Assembly (NCBI RefSeq): GCF_001483135.1
Contig: NZ_LNAL01000003.1
Location: 702,906-766,905 of the forward strand
Direction: 5' to 3'
DNA: 64,000 nt
Source: Solirubrum puertoriconensis
GTDB taxonomy: Bacteria; Bacteroidota; Bacteroidia; Cytophagales; Hymenobacteraceae
The notes under the pieces were generated by a model. That model searched no databases, was not told the origin of the DNA, and saw only the letters and a list, made by a program, of their open reading frames with translations. The stretch's first letter is position 1, and every line of letters begins with the position of its first letter. The position numbers and the translations under genes were made by a program. Of the stretch, positions 16,633 through 25,401 are shown piece after piece.

Positions 16633-17994
16633 CTAGCTTCCGGCCTTCGCCTCTTTCTTGTCCTCAGGCCCCAAAGTAGCCGATGCCTGCACCGCAACCG
16701 CGTGCTCGGGCAGGTCAGCGGCCGTGTCGCTTTCGGGTGGTACGTGGCCGGCCAGTGCCCAACGGTTGCGGACTTCGTCGAATTCGTTTTCGCTTTTGGC
16801 TACCACCACCGCCGCCACCGCATTGCCGATGATGTTGGTGATGGCCCGCGCCTCCGACATAAACCTGTCGACGCCGAGCAGCAGCGCCATGCCCTCGACG
16901 GGAATGGTTTTGGTGGCGGCCAGGGTAGAGGCCAGCACCACAAAGCCCGAGCCCGTAACGCCCGCTGCGCCCTTGCTCGTCACCATCAGAATGCCAATAA
17001 TGGTAAGCTGCTGCCCTATACTAAGCGGTATGTTGAAGGCCTGCGCCAGAAAGATGCTGGCCATGGACAGGTAAATGGTGGTGCCATCGAGGTTGAAGGA
17101 GTAGCCCGTGGGTATCACGAGGCCCGCTACGGAGCGCGAGCAGCCGTAGGCCGTTAGCTTATCAATCAGCCGCGGCAAAGCCGATTCCGACGACGAGGTG
17201 CCCAACACGATCAGCAGCTCTTCCTTGATGAAGCCCAGCAGCCGCCACAAGCTAAAGCGGTAGTACCGCGCCACCAGCCCCAGCACTCCAAAAATGAACA
17301 AGGCCATCGTGAGGTACACCGAGGCCATTAGCTTAGCTAGCGGCAGCAGCGTATGCAGGCCGTACTTGCCGATGGTGTAGGCCATGCCTCCGAAAGCACC
17401 TAGGGGCGCCAGCTTCATTACCATGCCCAGCACGCCAAACAGCACGTGGCTCAGCCGATCGAAGGTGGCAATAAGCGGCTTCGCCACCGCTTCGGGCATG
17501 CGCGTGAGGGCAAGGCCAAACAGCACCGCCACCAGCAGCACCTGCAGCACATCTCCCTCGGCAAAAGCGCCCACCATGCTTTCGGGCACGATGTGCGTGA
17601 AAAAGGCCACCCAATCCATGCCGGCGGCCTGCTCGGCGTACTTCTGGGTTTCGGCGGCTTTGCCGGTAGCCGCCGAGGTGTCGATGCCGGCGCCGGGCTG
17701 CACCAGGTTGGCGGCGGCCACACCCAGCAGCAGGGCAAACGTGGTAATCAGCTCGAAGTACAGCAGCGCTTTGCCGCCCACCCGGCCCACCTTTTTCAGG
17801 CTGCCCATGCTGCCAATGCCCAGCACCACCGTGAGGAAGATAATGGGCCCGATGAGCATTTTGATGAGCCGGATAAACGTTTCGCCCACGGGCTTGAGGG
17901 CGGCCCCCACGCCCGGGAAAAACGCGCCTAGCAGCACCCCTAGGACAATGGCAGTAAGTACCTGAAACGTGAGGTTGCGGGCGAGTTTTTTCAT
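16633..17994 (-). CDS. dctA: Dicarboxylate/amino acid:cation symporter, DctA/GltP family
   Basis: A 453-residue membrane transporter. The N-terminal FQVLTAIVLGVLLGAFFPG helix and IRLIKMLIGPIIFLTVVLGI are typical of the family. The serine-rich hairpin signature is present as GTSSSESALPRLIDKL, followed by GYSFNLDGTTIYLSMASIFLAQA, a second re-entrant segment KGAAGVTGSGFVVLASTL, and the substrate/Na-binding MSEARAITNIIGNAVAAVVVAK. The DctA subgroup imports succinate, fumarate or malate with H+ or Na+; substrate cannot be fixed here and glutamate is possible. It stands alone, flanked upstream by a hypothetical gene. Confidence 0.9.
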   Translation of the reverse strand: MKKLARNLTFQVLTAIVLGVLLGAFFPGVGAALKPVGETFIRLIKMLIGPIIFLTVVLGIGSMGSLKKVGRVGGKALLYFELITTFALLLGVAAANLVQPGAGIDTSAATGKAAETQKYAEQAAGMDWVAFFTHIVPESMVGAFAEGDVLQVLLVAVLFGLALTRMPEAVAKPLIATFDRLSHVLFGVLGMVMKLAPLGAFGGMAYTIGKYGLHTLLPLAKLMASVYLTMALFIFGVLGLVARYYRFSLWRLLGFIKEELLIVLGTSSSESALPRLIDKLTAYGCSRSVAGLVIPTGYSFNLDGTTIYLSMASIFLAQAFNIPLSIGQQLTIIGILMVTSKGAAGVTGSGFVVLASTLAATKTIPVEGMALLLGVDRFMSEARAITNIIGNAVAAVVVAKSENEFDEVRNRWALAGHVPPESDTAADLPEHAVAVQASATLGPEDKKEAKAGS

Positions 17995-18102
17995 GCAGAC
18001 GGCGAGCCAGCCGGCAAAGTAGCAAATGCGCGCGGGTAGTGGGGCGGGTTGGCGGTGCCGTTGGGGAGTTGCTGCGGTTGACTGAGCCCGGCGGTGCCTG
18101 CG

Positions 18103-18837
18103 CTACCTAGGGTTGCGGGTACGCACAGCTCGCATCAGTAGGCGGCTGCATTGCCACAGCGCGGCTACGCAAGCCAGGCATACTAGCAAAGCCGGGTAGC
18201 GCCAGGCAGAGGTTACCAGAGGCCCGGCCACCGCGGCCGTTTGCGGGGCGAAACTGGCCAACAAACGTTGCCAAGTGGGCACGTACGGTGAAGGTTTGGC
18301 CAATTCATAGGGAGTCCCGCAAACCCAAGTTGAAATTATTGATTCGGGTTCGTTGGTAATTATAGGTTTTGGCTCGTTGCCAAGTAGGTACAGCGAATAA
18401 GATGAGCTTGTAGGAAAGCAGAAGTAACGTTGCAGGCCGACCCTTTGGGGAATGTCCAGAGCTGTTACCAACGATTGGTACCGCGCATTGGAACCGAACT
18501 TAATTTGAATGCCCCACACATCGTTTGATGATTTGGCCAAACGGGCAGCAGCAGCCTGCAACCCAGCCAGCTTCAGCGAATCAGCATAACGATTGCCGTT
18601 TAGCTCTGTCGTACGCCAGGAATGTTGGGAAATTACCTCCGGATAGTTCAGCTCCCTAAACAATGCTTGATAAGTTGCGGTGTGGGGCAACAGTGGAAAT
18701 GTTACTTGCATCACGTGCTGCACCTGCGCACGCCTGTCCGTTCGGATAAACGTGCAGAACACCCACAGCCCCCACGCCAGCACCAACAGCCCCGACGGGA
18801 AAAACAACTTGCGCGAATGGCGGCGTGCGGTGTACAT
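18103..18837 (-). CDS. Hypothetical protein with N- and C-terminal membrane helices
   Basis: A 244-residue protein not assigned to a family. One helix near residues 10-30 (KLFFPSGLLVLAWGLWVFCT) and another near 205-230 (YPALLVCLACVAALWQCSRLL) bracket a ~170-residue domain that would be periplasmic. That domain has few charged clusters and contains NDVWGIQIKFGSNARYQSL and an FCFPTSSSYSLYLLG stretch. GC is somewhat lower here than in neighbours. A terminator shared with the next gene lies behind its promoter side at 18886. Confidence 0.65.
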   Translation of the reverse strand: MYTARRHSRKLFFPSGLLVLAWGLWVFCTFIRTDRRAQVQHVMQVTFPLLPHTATYQALFRELNYPEVISQHSWRTTELNGNRYADSLKLAGLQAAAARLAKSSNDVWGIQIKFGSNARYQSLVTALDIPQRVGLQRYFCFPTSSSYSLYLLGNEPKPIITNEPESIISTWVCGTPYELAKPSPYVPTWQRLLASFAPQTAAVAGPLVTSAWRYPALLVCLACVAALWQCSRLLMRAVRTRNPR

Positions 18838-18885
18838 GATGCTGGCCCTAGGTACCCAAGGTAGTAACTACGTTTTAGAGCACGA

Positions 18886-18917
18886 AAAAGGCCCGCCTAT
18901 ACAGGCGGACCTTTTTG
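18886..18917. terminator. Terminator of the PKD/T9SS gene
   Basis: Inverted repeat AAAAAGGCCCGCCT/AGGCGGACCTTTTT with a short loop. On the minus strand it ends the 18939-22247 transcript; the T-run is on both sides. Confidence 0.8.
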
Positions 18918-18938
18918 CAACCTAGGACTCGGCAAAGC

Positions 18939-21900
18939 TTACTTCACCAAGCTGAAGCGGTTGGTTTTGCTTTGCTCGCCGGTGCTGACGCGGTAGAAGT
19001 ACGTGCCCGTGGGCAACTGCTCGCCGTGCAGCGTCACCGATTTCACTTCGCCGGCTTGCACCTCGGCATCGTAGAGCTTGGCCACGCGGGCACCTAGGGC
19101 GTTGTACACCTCAACCACAGCCCGGCCCGATTTCGCTACCGAGAACGTAATGGTAGCATCGGCGCTGGCGGGGTTGGGATACAGCGAGGTGCTCAGGCCG
19201 CTTTCGGGTTTCAGGCTCTTCGGTGCTGGTGCAGTACCAGAAAGCGAAGCTGTGGTGCTAACTGCCGACATGGCGTATACTGGCGAGGCAAGTACGCGGC
19301 AGTTATCGAATAGCTCATTTACGGCCGTGATGGCCGCGTTCACGTCGGCAAAGCTTGGGCGGCCACTACCGGCGGTGCCACCCAGCATCTCTTCGCCCAG
19401 CTTCAGCAGGTTGGCAACAGTAGCACCGCCACCCGAAGTGTTCAGGTAATTAATCACCGAACTCGGGATGGTACGAGTAATACCCGTCAGATCCGTTGGA
19501 TCAGCAACCCCACCGGCGCCGCACGTGGTGGCGCGGTACGTTGTCATGGAGCTTGTAAGCATCAATGAGCCTAAGTTGCTGCTGCCGAAAGGTTGGTTAC
19601 TCAGGTAAGCATCGAGGCGCAGGTTCAGCTCCAGGGCCATTACTTGCCCAATGAGTACGTTGTTGAATTTGTCGTTTTTCAGCAACGAGCCCGGTAAGCT
19701 GCAGCCCGAAACCTGGCCTACGTTTGGCAACGTACCGGCGGTACCCCCTGCGGGCATTGCCTTCAGAATACAAGCAGCCAAAGTTGCTGCCTGAGCAGCA
19801 GTATTGGAGTAATTGATCCGGTTTGGCCCGATGCCAATCGTTAGGTCGCCGCCATTCCGAAGCAGAGTGGTAATAAGGTCGACGCGAATCGGCCCGTTGC
19901 AAACCCGGCCATTAGAGTTGCCCCAGCCACCTTGCGTGAGCGTGCAGAATTTGTCGCAGGTGTTTACCGTGATGGTAGCCGGCGAAGAATTGACCGTAGC
20001 GCACGAACCGCTTTGGACTACCGCTCTGAATGCGGTGGTTTGCGTGAGGTTGCTGTAGGCGTAGGAGGTGAGCCCAGCCGTGTTGGCAATAGCATTGTAC
20101 GCGCCGCCGTTCACCGACGACTCCCATCGCACCACTGCACCCGTTTGCCCCGACAAGGTGAGCGGGCCACTGTTGCTGCCCGCGCATACCGATCGGCCAC
20201 CGGCAACAGAGCCACCCACCGAAGCCGGCGTGATGGTGACAGTTGCAGGCGAAGAGTTAGCCGCTGCACACGAACCGCTCTGCACTACCGCCCTAAAGGA
20301 GGTTGTCTGGGTTAGGTTGCTGTAGGAGTAAGAGGTAAGGCCAGCGGTATTGGCAATGGCGCCATAAGCCCCGCCGTTCACCGAGGCCTCCCAACGCACC
20401 ACTGTGCCAGTTTGCCCAGAGAGCGTGAGTGTGCCATTGTTGGTGCCGGCACACGCTGCTCCGCCGCCTGCCACTGAGCCGCCTACCGAAGCCGGCTCAA
20501 CGGTGATGGTTATTGGATCGGAAGTGCTGGCAGCGCATTGGCCACCCGATACAATGCGGCGGAACTGAGTGGTTGTCGTAAGCGCACCTGGAGCGTAGTT
20601 CTGGCTATTGGTTCCTGGTATGTTTGCGAAATCAGCATCGCCCGCGGCTTTCTGCTGCCACTGATAAGTGTAGCCGCCACTACCGCCGGTTGGTTGCGAG
20701 CCGGTGAGGCTACTGGGCATTGAGCCGGTGCAAATGGTTTGGGCGCTTCCGATAATGTTGTTACCAATGTTTTGTTCAACAGTAATGGTAGCGGGCGAGG
20801 AGTTGGCGCTTGCGCACACGCCGCTCTGCACCACTGCCCTGAAGGCGGTGGTTTGCGTGAGGTTGCTGTAGGCGTAGGAAGTGAGGCCGGCGGTATTGGG
20901 AATGGCATTGTACGCGCCACCGTTCACTGAGGCCTCCCACCGCACCACTGTACCAGTTTGCCCCGACAAAGTGAGCGTGCCGCCGTTGTTGCCCGAGCAC
21001 ACCGTGCCGCTGCTCGCTACCGAACCGCCTACTGAGGTAGGATCGACACTGAGGATGGCCGCATCGGAATTTACAGCAGTACAAGCCCCACTTTGCAGCA
21101 CGGCTCTATACCGGTAGCCATTCATCGAGGTAGTAATGCTCGAAATAGCCAGGGTGGTGGAGGTAACCCCGCTGTAGGGCGCAGCATTGCTTAGGTTGTT
21201 CCAGCTGCCGCCATTATCGGTGCTTAGCTGCCATTGCACCGTGGGCGCAGGTACGCCACCTGTGGAGGCTACGGAGAAGCTAGCCGACTCGCCGGCGCAT
21301 TTTTGTTGGGCAGTGGGCTGGGTAGTAATGGTAGGCGGCGTGCAGCACGCCACTACGTTTACCTGCTTAGTAACGGTCTCTTTCTCGGTGCTGAGCACAA
21401 CCGAGGTAGGTACGCCGTTCTCATCAAGCTCGTACTGGGTGTCGGTTATTTCCAGCTCAACGTTATACAGCCCAGCCGCAGTGTAGGTATGGCTGGGGTC
21501 CTCTTGCGTGCTGGTGCTTCCGTCGCCGAACGACCACTTGTAGGTATAGTTGCCGTATCCGCCAGTGGTGCTGTTGTTGAAGCTTACTGTGCTAAAAAGG
21601 TTGCCGGAAACGCAGTCAGCAGAGAAAGTGAAGTCCGGAATAAGTGGCGTAACAATGCGAAGGTTGCCTACCTGCCGGCATTTAGAGGGGGTTGCTTGAG
21701 TGCAAGTCAGGCTACAAACTTGTTCGCTGGCACTACCCCAACCCACAAAAGTGTCAGTAAGGGTGAGGTCAGTACCGCAGGTCCACTTAATTTTCTGCGA
21801 GTAGGTGTAGGTAGTGGATGTTTGCTTGGGTAAGCTGCCCGGAAAGCAGATGGCTAGGTAGTTGCCATTAATACGACCCGAAATGAAAATACCGTTCCGG

Positions 21901-22247
21901 TCGCTGCTGGTGTTGTTTCTGAACGTGATGCTGAGGTAAGCATCAACAGTACCGCCTCCGCTACACGCGCTGGATGTAATAGGATTACCGTTGGCGTCGG
22001 AGAGGTAGGCCTTGGTAATCGTGAAGTCGTTGGAGGTACAACTTCCGTAGCAGCTGGTTAGGTCGGTGTTGGCCGGATTGCCTTGTTGCCCCAACGTGGG
22101 AACGGCCAGGACAAGCACGAGGCCAACCAATGCCAGCAGGGAGCGAAGCCAACCGGACTTCAGCGAATGTAAATTAATTGAAGCCGCCACCCGTGGGGTG
22201 GTCTTTCGCTCAGCAAAGCTGTTTGCGGTACAGTAAGGTAGCTTCAT
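18939..22247 (-). CDS. Large secreted PKD/Ig-like repeat protein with T9SS sorting domain
   Basis: A ~1100-residue surface or secreted protein starting MKLPYCTANSFAERK (ATG at 22247). A long N-terminal region leads to a hydrophobic signal segment (LLALVGLVLVLAVPTLGQ). A Cys-rich domain follows, then a PKD domain (YTYKWSFGDGSTSTQEDPSHTY), Ig-like modules, and near-identical ~86-residue repeats with LTLSGQTG, VVRWEASVNGGAY and FRAVVQSG. Before the end is a region with CTLTQGGWGNSNG, and the last ~80 residues (SLYPNPASADATITF to NRFSLVK) are a T9SS type A domain. Probably adhesion or matrix protein; no enzyme motif seen. Confidence 0.9.
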   Translation of the reverse strand: MKLPYCTANSFAERKTTPRVAASINLHSLKSGWLRSLLALVGLVLVLAVPTLGQQGNPANTDLTSCYGSCTSNDFTITKAYLSDANGNPITSSACSGGGTVDAYLSITFRNNTSSDRNGIFISGRINGNYLAICFPGSLPKQTSTTYTYSQKIKWTCGTDLTLTDTFVGWGSASEQVCSLTCTQATPSKCRQVGNLRIVTPLIPDFTFSADCVSGNLFSTVSFNNSTTGGYGNYTYKWSFGDGSTSTQEDPSHTYTAAGLYNVELEITDTQYELDENGVPTSVVLSTEKETVTKQVNVVACCTPPTITTQPTAQQKCAGESASFSVASTGGVPAPTVQWQLSTDNGGSWNNLSNAAPYSGVTSTTLAISSITTSMNGYRYRAVLQSGACTAVNSDAAILSVDPTSVGGSVASSGTVCSGNNGGTLTLSGQTGTVVRWEASVNGGAYNAIPNTAGLTSYAYSNLTQTTAFRAVVQSGVCASANSSPATITVEQNIGNNIIGSAQTICTGSMPSSLTGSQPTGGSGGYTYQWQQKAAGDADFANIPGTNSQNYAPGALTTTTQFRRIVSGGQCAASTSDPITITVEPASVGGSVAGGGAACAGTNNGTLTLSGQTGTVVRWEASVNGGAYGAIANTAGLTSYSYSNLTQTTSFRAVVQSGSCAAANSSPATVTITPASVGGSVAGGRSVCAGSNSGPLTLSGQTGAVVRWESSVNGGAYNAIANTAGLTSYAYSNLTQTTAFRAVVQSGSCATVNSSPATITVNTCDKFCTLTQGGWGNSNGRVCNGPIRVDLITTLLRNGGDLTIGIGPNRINYSNTAAQAATLAACILKAMPAGGTAGTLPNVGQVSGCSLPGSLLKNDKFNNVLIGQVMALELNLRLDAYLSNQPFGSSNLGSLMLTSSMTTYRATTCGAGGVADPTDLTGITRTIPSSVINYLNTSGGGATVANLLKLGEEMLGGTAGSGRPSFADVNAAITAVNELFDNCRVLASPVYAMSAVSTTASLSGTAPAPKSLKPESGLSTSLYPNPASADATITFSVAKSGRAVVEVYNALGARVAKLYDAEVQAGEVKSVTLHGEQLPTGTYFYRVSTGEQSKTNRFSLVK
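19965..21050 (-). repeat. ~260-bp repeats encoding Ig-like modules
   Basis: At least three near-identical coding units, about 19967-20226, 20227-20484 and 20785-21045. The first two are adjacent; the third is separated by a different module. High nucleotide identity suggests recent duplication or homogenisation by recombination. Confidence 0.8.
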
Positions 22248-22873
22248 GGGTTGTTGGTTGTTAGGTGTGTGAGGGGTAGCAGCAAGTGCCAACCAGCAGC
22301 TGTGCGCACAGCTGGGCTACTAGCACTAGGTGCCTGTAAGGGGCAGAAGGGGGAGCTAGAGCCAGGAAGGGCTCAAGGCAAGAGGCGTGGCTTGGCGCAA
22401 CAAGCCCGATTAGGCGCACATAAGCTTGCGGGCGTGGCTGGCCAGCAAACTGGGCAACTGTGCAATGGCAACAGCTTGCCAAGCCACACACCGCAGCGTT
22501 GGTATGTAGCCGACCGGAAAGAATTCGGGCAGGTAGCAGGCGGGCTAATGCAGCCCTGGCGCACAGGTAAAAGGTTGCTTCACTCGATCAACATCCAGCA
22601 GTAGTCAGCCAAATGCGGGCTGCGAACAGTGGCAGAAGCCCGTCTGCAGGCAGAGCCTGCAGGCGGCGGCGGTGTTAATTAAATTAAGGCGTTACCGCCA
22701 CGAATAGCAAGCGTTATTGTAAATATTTGACAAAAAAATATTTGATAAATATCATTAATGTATTCCGCAACTCTTTAATAGACAGCTAGGCCACTTCACC
22801 GAGCATCTGAGCTCAAGTTTTAGGCAATTGCTAGGTTCATGTGTCCGTCGATGGGTAAATTGATTGCCGAAAC
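22248..22873. other. 626-bp intergenic region
   Basis: Divergent space between the PKD gene and a sensor kinase. No convincing gene. It contains a CTGCAGGC-AGA-GCCTGCAG palindrome at 22644-22662 and, in an AT-rich patch, a direct repeat AAATATTTGA at 22721 and 22736. Promoters for both flanking genes are expected but I see no clear TAnnTTTG box. Confidence 0.5.
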
Positions 22874-24574
22874 ATGAGGCGTTTATTACACATAACATTG
22901 CTCTGGAGCTTACTGCTGGCAGTGCTACAGCCTGTTTGGGCGCAACCCGCAGTGCGCGACCTTACCCAGTGGTATGCCCAGGCAGACAATGACCCAGCTT
23001 GGCGTACGGCAGCGCCCGGCAAAATGGGCAAAGCGCTGGTGTTTGATGCGCACGCACCCACAGCAGCACCCGCGTTGGGCAATCAGTACTGGCTGCGCAC
23101 CTCAGTTGCCGTTGATGCCCCCTCCGAGCTCCTGGGTTTGGTAATCTGGGGCCTACACTCTGCCACCGAGGTTTACTGGGATGGCGCCCTGGTAGCGCGC
23201 AACGGGCGCCTAGGTGCCAGCCTAGCCCAAGAGGTACCCGGCACCTGGAAGCACGTAGTGGAGCTACCCCGCAGCCTAACTCAGCCGGGCCAGCACACCT
23301 TGGCTATCCGCGTATCCGATTGGCATTTTGCCCAGCGGCCATTGCAGCCGCGCATTACGTTTGGGCCCGCGCATGTGCTCGAGCAGCAGGATTTCCGCTT
23401 CGCGGCCAGCTCGGTGTTTATCATCGGGGCGCTGATTACGGCGGGCGTGTTTTGCTTAGTGCTGTATTTCGGCTCGTCGCGGCGAGCGTCGTACTTGTAT
23501 TTGGCCCTGTACTGCTTGTCGCACACGGTTAAGGTAGCGTTTAAGCCGCTGTACTTCTTCGATGCGGTGGGCTTTGGTACGCACTACGTGTACAGTGCCA
23601 TTGTGCACGGCGCAGTTGTAGCTGGCGGCGTGTTTCTGATGCTGTTTTTGCTGCACGAATTTGCGGTGCCGCGGGCGCGCCTGCTCACGTGGCTGTACCT
23701 GGGCTTTGCTGCCCTAGGTTACTGGCTGCTGCTCGAAGGCCGCTTTCTGGTGCCTACCACGGTGGCCGCGTTTGCGGTGGCGCTGTATGCCGTGTACTGC
23801 AAGCAGGAGGGCAGTTGGCTGGCGTTGGCCGGTGTGGCGGGCTTTGCGGTGTGCACGTACCTGGGCTTCCTGAGCTTGCTGAATTTGGGCTACTTCCTGG
23901 GCATCCTGTTTTTCATTGTGTGTACTACGCTCAGCATCGGGCGGCAGCTGGCCCGGCAGCAGAAGCTGCGGCAAGAGGCCATGCTGCGCTCGGCCAGGCT
24001 CGAGAACCAGCTGCTGCGCAAGAACATTCAGCCGCACTTTCTCTTCAACACGCTCACCTCGTTGCAGGAACTCATCGACCAAAACCCGACGCAGGCTACG
24101 CAGCTCATTGATGCCCTGGCCGAGGAATTCCGGATGATTTCGAGCATTGCCGAAGAGAAGCTTATTCCGATTGAAGACGAGCTGAAAATTTGCCAGACGC
24201 ACCTGCGCATCATGGGCTTCCGGCGCGAGGCGGAGTTCTGCCTCGAAACCCGCGGCCTTTCCGGCGACGAACGCGTACCGCCGGCCACCTTCCACACCCT
24301 CATTGAAAACGGCCTTACGCACGGCTACGGCAGCCGCGGGCAAGGCCGGTTTGTGCTCACCAAAGAGGTGCTCGATGGCGGCGTGCGCTACGAGCTGTTC
24401 AACGACAGCGACGCTGCGGCCCTAGGTGCCGTGCGGCCCGAGGGCACAGGCTCGCGCTACGTAAAGGCGCGGCTCGAAGAGTCTTTCCCCGGGTGCTGGC
24501 AAATGCAGTCGGCGCCGGTGGCCGATGGCTGGCGCGTGGTGATTGATATTTTCGACCGGAAAGTAACCGCCTAA
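22874..24574 (+). CDS. Membrane sensor histidine kinase, 7TMR-DISM-like plus LytS-type core
   Basis: A 566-residue kinase. Residues 1-23 are a signal peptide; 24-165 form a periplasmic beta-rich domain with QYWLRTSVAV and GTWKHVVELPRSLTQPGQHTLAIRVSDW, like the 7TMR-DISM extracellular module. About seven membrane helices follow (175-355). The His_kinase core has KNIQPHFLFNTLTSLQEL with His388 and an N-box-like LIENGLTHGYG; the G-box is only partly conserved (PEGTGSRYVKARLEE). It is encoded five bases before a LytTR regulator, clearly its partner. Ligand unknown. Confidence 0.9.
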   Translation: MRRLLHITLLWSLLLAVLQPVWAQPAVRDLTQWYAQADNDPAWRTAAPGKMGKALVFDAHAPTAAPALGNQYWLRTSVAVDAPSELLGLVIWGLHSATEVYWDGALVARNGRLGASLAQEVPGTWKHVVELPRSLTQPGQHTLAIRVSDWHFAQRPLQPRITFGPAHVLEQQDFRFAASSVFIIGALITAGVFCLVLYFGSSRRASYLYLALYCLSHTVKVAFKPLYFFDAVGFGTHYVYSAIVHGAVVAGGVFLMLFLLHEFAVPRARLLTWLYLGFAALGYWLLLEGRFLVPTTVAAFAVALYAVYCKQEGSWLALAGVAGFAVCTYLGFLSLLNLGYFLGILFFIVCTTLSIGRQLARQQKLRQEAMLRSARLENQLLRKNIQPHFLFNTLTSLQELIDQNPTQATQLIDALAEEFRMISSIAEEKLIPIEDELKICQTHLRIMGFRREAEFCLETRGLSGDERVPPATFHTLIENGLTHGYGSRGQGRFVLTKEVLDGGVRYELFNDSDAAALGAVRPEGTGSRYVKARLEESFPGCWQMQSAPVADGWRVVIDIFDRKVTA

Positions 24575-24579
24575 GTGAC

Positions 24580-25281
24580 ATGCGCATTGTAGTAGTAGAG
24601 GACGAGGCGCTGATTGCCAACCGCATTGTGCGCCTCACGCGCGAGTTGCTGGGCGCGCGCATCAGCAGCTTGTGCATAAAGCCCACGCTGGAAAGCGCCA
24701 CCGCTTACCTGGCCGACAACCCCATCGACCTGCTAATACTTGACCTGAACCTGAACGGCCACGACGGCTTTACGCTGCTGCAACAAGCCGTGGCGGGGGC
24801 TTTCCACACGCTCATCATTTCGGCCAACACCCACCGTGCCATTGAGGCCTTCGAGCACGGCGTGCTCGACTTTGTGCCGAAGCCGTTTGATGCTACGCGC
24901 CTGCAGAAAGCTTTTGAGCGGTTCGAGCAGGCCGAGCAGCGCAGCGGCACAGGGCTGAAGTATCTGGCCGTGCGGCGCAAAAACACCCTGAAACTGCTCG
25001 ACGTGGCTGAGGTAAGCTTTATCCAAGGCGCGGGCATTTACTCCGAAATTCATTTGCGCGACGGTGCGGTTGAGCTGCACGACAAGCCCCTGCACCGCCT
25101 GCTCGACTTGTTGCCGCCTTCGTTTCAGCGGGTGCACAAATCGTACTTGGTGAGCCTGCCCGAAGTGGCGCAACTTATCAGCCACGGCTCAAGCAAGTAC
25201 GAGCTGCGGCTGCACAGCGGCGCGGTGTTGCCGGTAAGCCGCGAGCGGTACAAAGAGCTCAAGGAGCAGCTGGGGCTGTAG
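24580..25281 (+). CDS. LytTR-family response regulator
   Basis: A 233-residue regulator. The receiver domain shows VVVEDEALIAN, phospho-acceptor Asp55 in LILDLNLNGHDGF and Lys in VPKPFD. The LytTR domain spans about 130-233, with SFIQGAGIYSEIHL, FQRVHKSYLVSL and LPVSRERYKELKEQLGL. It starts five bases after the kinase stop and is translationally coupled. Downstream is a short direct repeat of GCGCAGTTCAGAAG at 25301 and 25321, which might be a regulatory site of the next gene; LytTR proteins bind direct repeats about 20 bp apart, so the 20-bp spacing is suggestive. Confidence 0.92.
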   Translation: MRIVVVEDEALIANRIVRLTRELLGARISSLCIKPTLESATAYLADNPIDLLILDLNLNGHDGFTLLQQAVAGAFHTLIISANTHRAIEAFEHGVLDFVPKPFDATRLQKAFERFEQAEQRSGTGLKYLAVRRKNTLKLLDVAEVSFIQGAGIYSEIHLRDGAVELHDKPLHRLLDLLPPSFQRVHKSYLVSLPEVAQLISHGSSKYELRLHSGAVLPVSRERYKELKEQLGL

Positions 25282-25401
25282 CGCACCTAGGGCGGCGCAA
25301 GCGCAGTTCAGAAGTCCCCAGCGCAGTTCAGAAGGTAAGCCTTGAGGTAGGCTGGGGCAGGGGTGTACGTTCGGGCATCCTCAGCCCAAACCCACACTTC
25401 T

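Noticed and set aside
22251..22604. 117-codon plus-strand frame upstream of the sensor kinase
   Set aside because: Composition is not protein-like (Gly/Gln/Arg-rich), with no motif or start context; probably non-coding.
25363..25401. Upstream extension of the aminotransferase start
   Set aside because: The extra residues would place the twin-arginine motif too far from the N-terminus; the ATG at 25402 gives a normal Tat signal.
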